Assembly (NCBI GenBank): GCA_965199105.1
Contig: CBDAQO010000002.1
Location: 434,001 to 498,000 of the forward strand
Source of the DNA: LMUY01 sp965199105
Lineage (GTDB): Bacteria; Pseudomonadota; Alphaproteobacteria; Acetobacterales; Acetobacteraceae
Direction of reading: 5' to 3'
Length of the DNA: 64,000 nucleotides
Shown piece by piece: positions 41,235 through 48,979 of this stretch; position 1 is the first letter of the stretch; each line of letters starts with the position of its first letter. The notes below the pieces were generated by a model. It searched no databases, had not been told where the DNA came from, and worked only from the letters and a program-made list of their open reading frames with translations. Made by a program: the position numbers and the translations under genes.

Positions 41235-42545
41235 TTAGATTGGCAGCCGGATGCGGGCGCGCAAGCCGCCGAGTGGGCTCTGCTCGAGCCAGATGTCGCC
41301 GCCATGCGCCCGCACGATGTCGCGCGCGATGGTGAGGCCGAGGCCGGTGCCGCTGCCGCCGGTCTCGAACGGGCGGAACACGCTCTCGCGCCGTTCGGGG
41401 GCGATGCCCGGGCCGTCGTCGTCCACCAGCAGCTCGACGCTGCGCTCCTGGCGCAGGGCAGACAGCGCGATTTGGCGGGCATGGCGGCGCGCGTTGTCGA
41501 CCAGGTTGGTGATGGCGCGGCGCACCGCCTCGGGCCGCAGCAGCACGGTGAGCCCGCCGGGAGCGTCCAGCGCCACGGCGGCACCGGCGCGGCGGGCGCC
41601 GGCCGCCACGTCCCCCAGGATCGCGCTGACGTCGACCGGCTGGGCCTGCTCGGCGCCCTCGCCGCGGGCGAACGAGAGATAGCCGCCCAGCATGCGCTCC
41701 ATCTCCTCCACGTCGCCCGTCATGTCCGCGATGTCCTGCCTCTGCTCGGCCGTGCGCGGCAGCATCGCCAGCGCCAGCCGCAGCCGGGTCAGCGGGGTGC
41801 GCAGGTCGTGCGACACGCCGGTCAGCATCTCGGTGCGCTGGCTGAGGAAGCGGCTGATGCGGGCCTGCATGCGGTTGAACGCCACCGCCGCCTGCCGCAC
41901 CTCGGCGGCACCTTCCGGCTTCATCGGGCCACGGTCCCGCCCCATGCCGAACGCCTCCGCCGCCGCGGCCAGCCGGCGGATGGCGCGCACCTGGTTGCGC
42001 ATGAAGAGCGCGGCGATGCCGAACAGCAGCAGGGCCGACCCGGCGAGCCACAGCACGAATAAATAGAGCGTGGAGGTGTAGAGCCGTTTGCGCGGCGCCT
42101 GCACCTCGAGCACGCCCTCCGGCAACTGCACGGCGATCTGCACGCTGCGCGGGTCGGAGGTCCAATCCATGGTGTAGGGCATGCCGCCCAGGTTGCTGTC
42201 GAGCGAGGCGGCGAGGTCGTCATCGGCCGGGCCGAGCTGGTTGATCCAGCGCCGCGGCTGGATCAGCGCGCCCGGGGTGAACTGCATCGGCACTTCGTAG
42301 CGCAGCAGGGCGGAGCGCAGGATCCAGTCGCGGTTGTCCTCCCCCGGGAAGCGGTGCATCAGCGCGATGGTCTCGGCCACCTCGCCGGCGATGGCGCCCG
42401 CCAGCCGGCGCGACACCAGGTCGAGGTAGCTGCCATAAAACACGGTGAACGCCACCGCCTGCAGCAGCACGAGGGGCAGCAGGATAATCAGCAGGCTGCG
42501 CCCCAGCAGCGAGCGCGGCATCATCTGCTTGAGCCCCAACTTCAT
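41235..42545 (-). CDS. EnvZ-type sensor histidine kinase
   Basis: A 436-residue inner-membrane kinase. Two transmembrane helices (about 17-38 and 160-182) bracket a periplasmic domain of about 120 residues; a HAMP linker follows (about 183-235). The dimerisation domain contains the phospho-accepting H246 in GVSHDLRTPLTRLRL, and the ATPase domain has N-box NLVDNARRHA, DDDGPGIAP and GTGLGLTIARDIVRAHGG. It sits 24 bases downstream of the OmpR-type regulator gene, its obvious partner. The stimulus is not evident. Confidence 0.93.
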   Translation of the reverse strand: MKLGLKQMMPRSLLGRSLLIILLPLVLLQAVAFTVFYGSYLDLVSRRLAGAIAGEVAETIALMHRFPGEDNRDWILRSALLRYEVPMQFTPGALIQPRRWINQLGPADDDLAASLDSNLGGMPYTMDWTSDPRSVQIAVQLPEGVLEVQAPRKRLYTSTLYLFVLWLAGSALLLFGIAALFMRNQVRAIRRLAAAAEAFGMGRDRGPMKPEGAAEVRQAAVAFNRMQARISRFLSQRTEMLTGVSHDLRTPLTRLRLALAMLPRTAEQRQDIADMTGDVEEMERMLGGYLSFARGEGAEQAQPVDVSAILGDVAAGARRAGAAVALDAPGGLTVLLRPEAVRRAITNLVDNARRHARQIALSALRQERSVELLVDDDGPGIAPERRESVFRPFETGGSGTGLGLTIARDIVRAHGGDIWLEQSPLGGLRARIRLPI

Positions 42546-42569
42546 GCGCCCAACCTCACACCCAGCGCC

Positions 42570-43262
42570 TCATAGGCCGGGTTTTAGCACATAGCCCCGC
42601 CCGCGCACCGTGTGCAGGAAGCGGGGCTCGCGCGGGTCCACCTCCAGCTTGCGGCGCAGCCGGGTCACCTGCACGTCGATGGCGCGTTCGCCGGCCTCGT
42701 CCATGCCGAGCGCTTGGGCGATGGTCTCGCGGGACAGCACGTCGCCCGGGCTGCGCGCGAGCAGGCTGAGCAGCGCCACCTCGCCGCTGGTGAGATGCAC
42801 CACGCCCTCGGGCCCGTTCAGCTCGCCGCGCACCGTGTCGAACGCGAGCCGCCCCAGCCGCAGTTCGGTGACGGTTTCGACGGGGGCCAGGCGGCGCAGC
42901 ATGGCGCGGATGCGCAGCACCAGCTCGTAGGGGTCGAACGGCTTGCCCAGGTAGTCGTCCGCACCGGCCTCGAACCCGGCGATGCGGTCCTCCGGGGTGC
43001 CCTTGGCGGTGAGCAGCAGCACGGGGATGTCGGAACGGTCGCGCCGCAGCGATTCGGTGAGGTCGAGCCCGGTCTCGCCCGGCATCATCACGTCCAGCAC
43101 GACCAGGTCAGGGTGGACGAAACGCATCTTGGCGCGGGCGTCCGCGGCGTTGTCGGCGGTGGTGACGCGAAAGCCGTTCTCCGCCAAATAGCGCTGCAGC
43201 AGGCGCCGCAGCCGGTCGTCGTCGTCCACCACCAGCACGTGAGCGGCCTGAACCCCGCTCAA
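42570..43262 (-). CDS. OmpR-family response regulator (PetR-like)
   Basis: A 230-residue regulator: receiver domain with acidic pocket VVDDDD and phospho-acceptor D57 in LVVLDVMMP, signalling lysine in GKPFDPYEL, then a winged-helix DNA-binding domain ending EPRFLHTVRGRGYVLKPGL. The start is TTG at 43262, inside a tandem duplication that separates it from the MarR gene. The MarR-OmpR pair resembles petP-petR, which controls cytochrome bc1 genes in Rhodobacter; those target genes are not in the window. Phosphorylation is presumably by the adjacent kinase. Confidence 0.93.
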   Translation of the reverse strand: MSGVQAAHVLVVDDDDRLRRLLQRYLAENGFRVTTADNAADARAKMRFVHPDLVVLDVMMPGETGLDLTESLRRDRSDIPVLLLTAKGTPEDRIAGFEAGADDYLGKPFDPYELVLRIRAMLRRLAPVETVTELRLGRLAFDTVRGELNGPEGVVHLTSGEVALLSLLARSPGDVLSRETIAQALGMDEAGERAIDVQVTRLRRKLEVDPREPRFLHTVRGRGYVLKPGL

Positions 43263-43296
43263 CGGCGCGGAGCCTGAACCCCGCTCAACGGCGCGG
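43246..43296 (-). repeat. 26-bp tandem duplication at the MarR/OmpR gene junction
   Basis: A 25-base word, beginning GCCTGAACCCCGCTCAACGG on the plus strand, occurs at 43246-43270 and again at 43272-43296, with a period of 26. Each copy contains TTGA on the minus strand. In the second copy this is the MarR stop (TGA); in the first it is the regulator start (TTG). One copy alone would give a TTGA stop/start overlap. Confidence 0.9.
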
Positions 43297-43800
43297 GAGG
43301 CGGTCGAGATAGGCGCGGGCGGGCATGCCCATGATGGCGCGCATCACCCGGCCGAAGCCCTCCACCGAGGCGCCCCCAGCCTCGCGGTAGGCCGCCGCCA
43401 GCCGCTCGCGCTGCGCCTCGAACAGGCGGCGCTCCAAGGCTTGGCCCTCCGGCGTGAGGCTTAGCAGCCGCTGCCGCCGGTCCTGCCGGCCCGACGCCTG
43501 GCCCACGTAGCCCAGCCGGATCAGCTCGTTCAGCACCCGCGCCAGGCTTTGCTTGGTGATGCGCAGGATGGCCAGCAAGTCCCCCACCGTCATGCCCGGG
43601 TTGCGGCCGATGAAGTGCATGGCGCGATGGTGCGCCCGGCCCAGCCCGAGTTCGGCCAGAATGGCGTCCGCGCTGGCAGTGATGTCGCGGTAGGCGAAGA
43701 AGATCAGGTCCTGCGCGAGCCGAATCTGCTCCTCGCGCAGGAACAGCAGCGCGGCTCCGGCGGGCTGGGTGGCGGGCCGCTCCGCCTTCAATCCGGACAT
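43285..43800 (-). CDS. MarR-family regulator (PetP-like)
   Basis: A 171-residue winged-helix repressor-type protein. The DNA-binding region is MTVGDLLAILRITKQSLARV with NELIRLGYVGQASGRQDRRQ as the wing, and LLSLTPEGQAL follows. The length and placement upstream of an OmpR regulator match PetP of Rhodobacter. It is the first gene of a three-gene leftward operon (MarR, OmpR regulator, kinase). Effector ligands cannot be predicted. Confidence 0.9.
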   Translation of the reverse strand: MSGLKAERPATQPAGAALLFLREEQIRLAQDLIFFAYRDITASADAILAELGLGRAHHRAMHFIGRNPGMTVGDLLAILRITKQSLARVLNELIRLGYVGQASGRQDRRQRLLSLTPEGQALERRLFEAQRERLAAAYREAGGASVEGFGRVMRAIMGMPARAYLDRLPRR

Positions 43801-43851
43801 CGCAGGTAGACCTCCCCTTGCAGCCGTCGTTGTGCCACGCCGTTCCGCACT

Positions 43852-45225
43852 CTACTCCATGCCCTGCCCTGCACTACAAGGCTGCTCATGCATCGAGCCA
43901 GACGCCACGTCGCGGCGCGGCCGGGCATGTTGCAGGCGCAAGGCGAGCGCGTAGACGGGGGGCAGCAGCACCAGCCAGGCGATGCGCGCGCCGTAGCGGT
44001 CGTGCGGGCCGGACAAGGCGCCGGTAGCGAAGGCGTTGGCGAGGATGCCGGCCAGGATCAGCAACGGCAGCAGCAGGGCCGGGGAACGGCGCCAGGCCAG
44101 CGCCGCCGCCAGGCTGCCCGCCGCGCCGAGCAGCAGCAAGCCTGCGCGCAAGCCGGCCAGCGGCGCGGCCACCACCTCGAGCGTGCCGGCGGCCTGGCGG
44201 GAGTGGGCGAAGCGCGCTTGCTCGGCAAGTGGGAAGAACGTTCGCAGCAGCAGGCCCACCGTGGCGCTCAGGTATTCGGGCCCGAGCGTGTCGCCGACGC
44301 GGTTGCGGCCGAGTTGGCGCCAGGTGTTGAGCGCGGCGGCCTTGGCGACCTGCCAGGGCGCGAAGGCGAGGGTGGCGCGGACCACCGCGGCCGCCTCGGG
44401 GGCCAGCAGGGTGGGCCCGAACGCGCCGTCCCACATCGGGCCATCGGGGGCCCACAGGAAGACGTCGCTGTCCATCGGCAAGCGGTCCAGCCAGTGGCAC
44501 AGCCGGAGCTTGGCCTGCGGGCAGACGCTGCGGAGGTAGTCGGTGGCCGGGCCGTCCGCCTGCAGCCGGGACAGGGCGAACACCGAGCCAAAGGGCGAGA
44601 CCGCGGCCACGCCGTTGCCGACCAGGTTGCAGGCCAGCAACCAGAGAAGGGCGGCGGCGAGTGGGGTGGCGCACACGAGGAATCGGCGCGGGCGCAGCAG
44701 CAGGATGGTGGCCAGGCAACCGGAGGCGATCACCAGATGGGTCAGGTGCGACGCGATGGCGATGGCGGCGAGCAGCCCGGCCGCCGCCCGCGCCCGGCGG
44801 GACGACCCGGCGGACGGCCCGGCGGCCAGCAGGAACAGGCACAGCACGGTCACCGGGGCGAATATGTCCGGCATGATGAAGCTGGCGAACCAGGGCGCCG
44901 CGCTGCCCACCGCCAGCAAGGCGCACAACGCCCCATGCCAAGCCCCGGACCACGCGCCCCCGCGCAGCCCGACCGCGCGGCCGACCGCCCAGAGCAGCGT
45001 GCTGACCAGCAGCGCCTGCACCAGCGCCACCCCCCAGAGCGAAACGCCGGCGTGGAACAGCAGGGTGAGTGGGCCGTAAACCCAGGGCTTGTCCCACCCC
45101 ATGCTTGGCTCCAGCCCCATGGCCTCGAGCGCCGCGGTGTCGCTGAACACGATGGGGTAGCGGTTCACCAAAGCGGGCCACAGCAGCAGGGCGCCGCCGA
45201 GGCCGACCCAGCTTGCGGCCTTCAC
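43852..45225 (-). CDS. Polytopic membrane protein, glycosyltransferase-like
   Basis: A 457-residue inner-membrane protein with about ten to eleven hydrophobic helices. A short acidic loop near the N-terminus (LVNRYPIVFSDTAALEAMG) resembles the first periplasmic loop of GT-C or ArnT-like enzymes, but no confirmed catalytic motif is seen. GTG at 45225 overlaps the moaE stop as GTGA; the longer frame upstream lies within moaE and is rejected. The last 20 residues are hydrophilic. Coupling to molybdopterin genes is positional and need not be functional. Confidence 0.8.
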   Translation of the reverse strand: MKAASWVGLGGALLLWPALVNRYPIVFSDTAALEAMGLEPSMGWDKPWVYGPLTLLFHAGVSLWGVALVQALLVSTLLWAVGRAVGLRGGAWSGAWHGALCALLAVGSAAPWFASFIMPDIFAPVTVLCLFLLAAGPSAGSSRRARAAAGLLAAIAIASHLTHLVIASGCLATILLLRPRRFLVCATPLAAALLWLLACNLVGNGVAAVSPFGSVFALSRLQADGPATDYLRSVCPQAKLRLCHWLDRLPMDSDVFLWAPDGPMWDGAFGPTLLAPEAAAVVRATLAFAPWQVAKAAALNTWRQLGRNRVGDTLGPEYLSATVGLLLRTFFPLAEQARFAHSRQAAGTLEVVAAPLAGLRAGLLLLGAAGSLAAALAWRRSPALLLPLLILAGILANAFATGALSGPHDRYGARIAWLVLLPPVYALALRLQHARPRRDVASGSMHEQPCSAGQGME

Positions 45226-45674
45226 CAGCGCGCGGCCGCCGCGTCGTCCGTCTCCCGCGCGTCCACCCAGCGCTCGGTGCCGTCGTGGAAGGCCTCGTGC
45301 TTCCAAAATGGTGCCCGCGTCTTCAGCCAGTCGATCAGGAACGCCACCGCCTCGAGCGCCGCCGCCCGGTGCTGCGCGGCGGCCAGCACCAGCACGATGG
45401 TGTCGCCGGGTCGCAGGGTCCCGACCCGGTGCAGCAGGGTGCAGCCCAGCAGGGACCAGCGCTGCGTGGCCTCGAGCGCGATGGACGTCATGGCGGCTTC
45501 GGTCATGCCCGGGTAGTGCTCGAGCGTCAGGCTGCGGAGCGGATGCGCCGGGTCGTCCCGCACCACGCCGATGAAGCTGCCGATGCCGCCCACGTCGGTG
45601 CGCCCGGCGGCGAGGGCGGCGAGTTCGGCCGCGACGCTGAAATCCTCCGGCTGGACCCGGACGGTGGGGGTCAT
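45222..45674 (-). CDS. moaE: Molybdopterin synthase catalytic subunit
   Basis: A 150-residue MoaE. Diagnostic segments are GGIGSFIGVVRDD, LTLEHYPGMTEAAM, LLHRVGTLRPGDTIVLVLAA and the active-site block DWLKTRAPFWKHEAF, whose lysines handle the sulfur transfer. It converts precursor Z (cyclic pyranopterin monophosphate) to molybdopterin with MoaD. The start overlaps the moaD stop and its stop overlaps the membrane-protein start, so it is coupled on both sides. Confidence 0.96.
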   Translation of the reverse strand: MTPTVRVQPEDFSVAAELAALAAGRTDVGGIGSFIGVVRDDPAHPLRSLTLEHYPGMTEAAMTSIALEATQRWSLLGCTLLHRVGTLRPGDTIVLVLAAAQHRAAALEAVAFLIDWLKTRAPFWKHEAFHDGTERWVDARETDDAAAARW

Positions 45675-45928
45675 CCGCCGGTCACGGGGGGGAAGAACGC
45701 CACCTCGTCACCCGGAGCGAGCTTGGTGCCGGCCGCGGCGAAGGCCTGGTTGACGGCCATGCGCACGGTGCCGAGATCGGCGAAGGCGGCGGCGCCGGCG
45801 CTGTCTCGGTCACGCAGCCAGGCGGCCAACTCGCCCACGGTGGTCACGCCGGCGGGCAGCGCCAGCACCTCCTCCGCCCGGCCGGCCCGCTCGCGCAGGC
45901 GGGCGAAGTAGAGCACCCGCAGCGTCAC
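45671..45928 (-). CDS. moaD: Molybdopterin synthase sulfur-carrier subunit
   Basis: An 85-residue ubiquitin-like protein, MTLRVLYFARLRERAGRAEE at the start and ending FFPPVTGG. The terminal double glycine is the site of adenylation and thiocarboxylation, after which sulfur is given to precursor Z in complex with MoaE. It is linked to moaE by an ATGA overlap and to the upstream lipoprotein gene by another, an arrangement typical of alphaproteobacterial pgsA-moaD-moaE loci with an added gene. Confidence 0.95.
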   Translation of the reverse strand: MTLRVLYFARLRERAGRAEEVLALPAGVTTVGELAAWLRDRDSAGAAAFADLGTVRMAVNQAFAAAGTKLAPGDEVAFFPPVTGG

Positions 45929-46536
45929 GGCTTGCTGGGGACGGTCTGCACGCTCCCATCGGGGCCGATGAGCGTGCTGGTGCCGTTGCCGTTGGGCACC
46001 AGGACGCTGCCGCCGCCTGGGTTACCGCTGCCGGCGCTGGCCGGGTTGCCGCCAAGGCCGCGATAGCCGCGGGGTGGCACGCCGCCGGTTGCGTTCACGG
46101 CCGGGCCGTTCGGCGACGGCTGCACCGGGGAGCTGAGGTTGCCCGGCGGCCCGCGCTGCGGCACCTGCGGCGGCGGCAAGCCCTGGTCGGCCCCGTTGGC
46201 CCGGTTGACCTGCGGGTTGGGCCCGAACGCCGGCGTGCTGCCGGTCTGCACGCTGCCGCGGCGGATTTCGTCGGCCTGTTCGCGCTCCAAATCCTGCAGC
46301 GTCTGGTCCGGGCCCTGGTTCTCTGGCCAGACGTTGCCTTTCTCCGGCAGCAGCGGCGGCACATCCACCCGCTCGCCGCGGATCACCTGGAACGTCTCGC
46401 TATTGCCAGCCGGCGAGTTCGGGTTTTCATCGAACCACTTGTTGGTGTGATCGAAGAACACGCCCATCCCGGTACAGCCAGACACCATACCTGCGCCCGC
46501 GAGCGACAGGCCGAGCAACGCATAACGCGAGATCAA
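45925..46536 (-). CDS. Lipoprotein of unknown function
   Basis: A 203-residue exported lipoprotein. The signal LLGLSLAGAGMVSGC places the lipidated cysteine at C21. The mature protein begins with a short ordered part (VFFDHTNKWFDENPNSPAGN) and then is rich in proline, glycine, asparagine and serine, probably disordered and surface- or periplasm-exposed. The start is TTG at 46536 with no clear Shine-Dalgarno. It overlaps moaD by ATGA but has no known connection with molybdopterin synthesis. Confidence 0.75.
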   Translation of the reverse strand: MISRYALLGLSLAGAGMVSGCTGMGVFFDHTNKWFDENPNSPAGNSETFQVIRGERVDVPPLLPEKGNVWPENQGPDQTLQDLEREQADEIRRGSVQTGSTPAFGPNPQVNRANGADQGLPPPQVPQRGPPGNLSSPVQPSPNGPAVNATGGVPPRGYRGLGGNPASAGSGNPGGGSVLVPNGNGTSTLIGPDGSVQTVPSKP

Positions 46537-46599
46537 TAAAGGGCTCCATCACAGGCCGCGGCCGAACGGCGGCGAATGTGCCCGCTTGCTGCCCCTTGC

Positions 46600-47112
46600 T
46601 CAAGCTCTGCTGCCGCGGCTTTGCAGGAAAGCCACAACCCATGCCGTAATTGCTGCAACCTGGCCGAGCGGCAGCACCGGCTTGGCGCAACCGGGCAGCG
46701 GCTGATCGCTCGCCACGGCGGCCACCTCGGGCCAGTCCGGCCAGAGCGGCGGCTTGCCGAGCACCGGGCGGTGGACCTCGAGCTTGGCGATCGGCGAGCG
46801 GCGGAAGCCCTCCACCAGCACCAGGTCGGCCGGGGCCAGGCGGGCGAGCAGCGCCTCGAGCGGCGGGTCGGCGCCGGGCTCCTCGTGGATCAGCGCCCAG
46901 CGACCCGGCGAGGCCACCAGCACCTCCCGGGCGCCGGCCTTGCGGTGGCGCCAACTGTCCTTGCCCGGCGTGTCCAGCTCGGCGCCGTGATGGGCGTGCT
47001 TGACGGTGGACACCACCAGGCCCTGCGCCCGCAGCCCAGGTAGCAGCGCCTCGATGAGCGTGGTCTTGCCCGCGCCCGACCAGCCGGCGATGCCCAGGAC
47101 GGCCGGGCTCAC
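46600..47112 (-). CDS. mobB: Molybdopterin-guanine dinucleotide biosynthesis protein B
   Basis: A 170-residue MobB with Walker A GWSGAGKTT (10-18) and the downstream VSTVKHAHHGAELDTPGKDS plus DLVLVEGFRRSPIAKLEVHR, both typical of the family. It binds GTP and assists MobA in attaching GMP to molybdopterin, the cofactor form needed by DMSO-reductase-type enzymes. It lies between pgsA and the lipoprotein-moaD-moaE set and supports a local molybdenum-cofactor cluster. mobA itself is not in the window. Confidence 0.95.
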   Translation of the reverse strand: MSPAVLGIAGWSGAGKTTLIEALLPGLRAQGLVVSTVKHAHHGAELDTPGKDSWRHRKAGAREVLVASPGRWALIHEEPGADPPLEALLARLAPADLVLVEGFRRSPIAKLEVHRPVLGKPPLWPDWPEVAAVASDQPLPGCAKPVLPLGQVAAITAWVVAFLQSRGSRA

Positions 47113-47142
47113 GGCCTCGCCAGGGTCACGGGCCCGCCCGCA

Positions 47143-47739
47143 TCAGTGCCCGGTCTGGCCGCGCACCACCGGGCTCGCCTGCACCTGGCGCAGGCTGGAC
47201 TGCAGGTAGCCCCAGCCGGTCACCAGCGTGAGCAGGGCGGCAACCCAGAGCATCGCCTCGCCGATGGCGCTCACCGGGAGCGGGACGTGGAGCAACCCGG
47301 CCACCGCGTCCCCCGCCAGCAGCGTGCCCAGCGCGCCCATCTGGAAGCCGGTCTTCCACTTGGCCAGCCGGGTGACGGGCAGCCGCGCGCTCATTCCGGC
47401 CAGGTGCTCGCGCAACCCGCTGACCAGGATTTCGCGCAGCAGGATGACGATGGCGGGGTAGAGCCCGAAGCTGGACAGCCGCTGCAGCCCGGCGAGCAGC
47501 ATTAGCGTGGCGCCCACCAGCAGCTTGTCGGCGATCGGGTCGAGCATGCGGCCGATCTCGGATTGCTGGTGCCACGTGCGGGCCAAGTGGCCGTCGAGCC
47601 AGTCGGTGAGCGCGGCGGCGGTGAACAGCAGCATTGCGAACAAATCGCCCACCGGGCTGCGCAGCGCCGCCAAGCCGACCAGCAGCGGGATGGCCACGAT
47701 GCGCGAGAGGGTGAGCAGGTTTGGCAGGTCTGTCAGCAT
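47143..47739 (-). CDS. pgsA: CDP-diacylglycerol-glycerol-3-phosphate 3-phosphatidyltransferase
   Basis: A 198-residue integral membrane enzyme making phosphatidylglycerophosphate, the committed step toward phosphatidylglycerol. The CDP-alcohol phosphotransferase motif D-G-x2-A-R-x8-G-x3-D-x3-D is present in DWLDGHLARTWHQQSEIGRM followed by LDPIADK. The N-terminus (MLTDLPNLLTLSRIVAIPLL) is family-typical and fixes the start at 47739. It precedes mobB with a 30-base gap. The preferred neighbour in Alphaproteobacteria is moaD-moaE, as here after two inserted genes. Confidence 0.95.
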   Translation of the reverse strand: MLTDLPNLLTLSRIVAIPLLVGLAALRSPVGDLFAMLLFTAAALTDWLDGHLARTWHQQSEIGRMLDPIADKLLVGATLMLLAGLQRLSSFGLYPAIVILLREILVSGLREHLAGMSARLPVTRLAKWKTGFQMGALGTLLAGDAVAGLLHVPLPVSAIGEAMLWVAALLTLVTGWGYLQSSLRQVQASPVVRGQTGH

Positions 47740-47795
47740 GCCCAGCCACCCTAAGCGGTTCGACGCCGGACACCAATGCTGGCCAAGGCGCCGGA

Positions 47796-48935
47796 TTAGG
47801 TAAGCTGCAGCAGTTGCGCCTTCAGGTAGGCGCTTTCCGGCAGTTGGGGGTGCACCGGATGGTCCAGCCCGGCGCCCGCGGTCGCCAGCACGCGCGCCTC
47901 CCGCTTGGCCCGCTGCAGCGCGAGCGCCACCTGCCCGGTGAACGCCTCGACGCTGGCGTGGTGGCTGCACGACGCCACCAGCAGGAACCCGCCGGGCGCC
48001 ACCAGCGGCGCGGCCAGCCGGGCCATCTTGTGGTAGGCGCGCAACCCGGCTTCGGCGTCCTTGCGGGACTTGGCAAAGGCGGGCGGGTCGCACACCACGA
48101 TGTCGTAGCGCTGCCCGGCGGCGGCCAGTTCGGCCATCGTCTCGAACGCGTCGCCGCGCAGGGTGGCGGTGCGGGCGGCCAGGCCGTTGCGCTCGGCGGC
48201 CAGTTGGGCGCGCTCCAGAGCGGGGGCGCTGGAGTCGACCAGGGTGACGGCGCTCGCCCCGGACGCGGCCGCACGCAGGCCGAACGCGCCAGTGTGGCAA
48301 AACACGTCCAGCACGCGCGCGCCGTCCGCCAGCGCCGCCACCCGGTCGCGGTTGGGGCGCTGGTCGAAGAAGAAGCCGGTCTTCTGCCCGCCCAGCAGGT
48401 CGACCGGGAACACCACGCCGCCCTCGATCACCACGGCCTCGCGAGCGGCCGCGCCCTCGGCCACCCCCTCGGTGTCCTGGGGCAAGCCCTCATGCAGCCG
48501 CGCGGCGCTGTTGTTGCGGGTGATCACCGCCTGCAGCGGCAGCGCCAGCAGCGCCGCGGTGATCTCGGGCAGCAGGCGGTCGGCGAACGCGGTGTTGGCC
48601 TGCACCACCGCCAGGTCGCCGTAGCGGTCCACCACCAGGCCGGGCAGCCGGTCGGCCTCGGCGTGCACCAGGCGGTGATAGGGGCTGTCGCACACCCGCG
48701 CCCGCAACGCGGCGGCGGCGGCGATGCGCGCGGCCACCCAGGCGGCGTCGATCTCGGCCGCCGGGTCGCGGTCGAGGCAGCGGGCGGCGATCAGGCTGTG
48801 CGGGTTGAAGGCGAAGGTGCCGTGGCGCCAGCCGTCCTCGCTCTCCAGCCGCACGGGCGCGCCGGAGGGCCAGCTCCGATGCGCCGGCGTCATCGCGATT
48901 TCATTGCTGTAGGCCCAGGGGTGGCCCGCGCGCAC
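47796..48935 (-). CDS. Class I SAM-dependent rRNA methyltransferase (RlmI-like)
   Basis: About 379 residues with a PUA-type N-terminal domain (AGHPWAYSNEI) and a Rossmann methyltransferase domain (GQKTGFFFDQRPNRDRVAAL, VLDVFCHTGAFGLRAA, IVVCDPPAFAKS). The RlmI family modifies a cytosine of 23S rRNA. The start is uncertain: GTG at 48935, 7 bases after AGGA, is used, but alignment suggests another 10-15 residues (HPLLKLAPRQDRR). No ATG, GTG or TTG exists in frame between that point and the PhaC stop; ATA at 48983 or CTG at 48968 are the candidates. Confidence 0.85.
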   Translation of the reverse strand: MRAGHPWAYSNEIAMTPAHRSWPSGAPVRLESEDGWRHGTFAFNPHSLIAARCLDRDPAAEIDAAWVAARIAAAAALRARVCDSPYHRLVHAEADRLPGLVVDRYGDLAVVQANTAFADRLLPEITAALLALPLQAVITRNNSAARLHEGLPQDTEGVAEGAAAREAVVIEGGVVFPVDLLGGQKTGFFFDQRPNRDRVAALADGARVLDVFCHTGAFGLRAAASGASAVTLVDSSAPALERAQLAAERNGLAARTATLRGDAFETMAELAAAGQRYDIVVCDPPAFAKSRKDAEAGLRAYHKMARLAAPLVAPGGFLLVASCSHHASVEAFTGQVALALQRAKREARVLATAGAGLDHPVHPQLPESAYLKAQLLQLT

Positions 48936-48979
48936 CCGGCGGTCCTGCCGGGGTGCGAGCTTCAGCAGGGGATGGTTGG

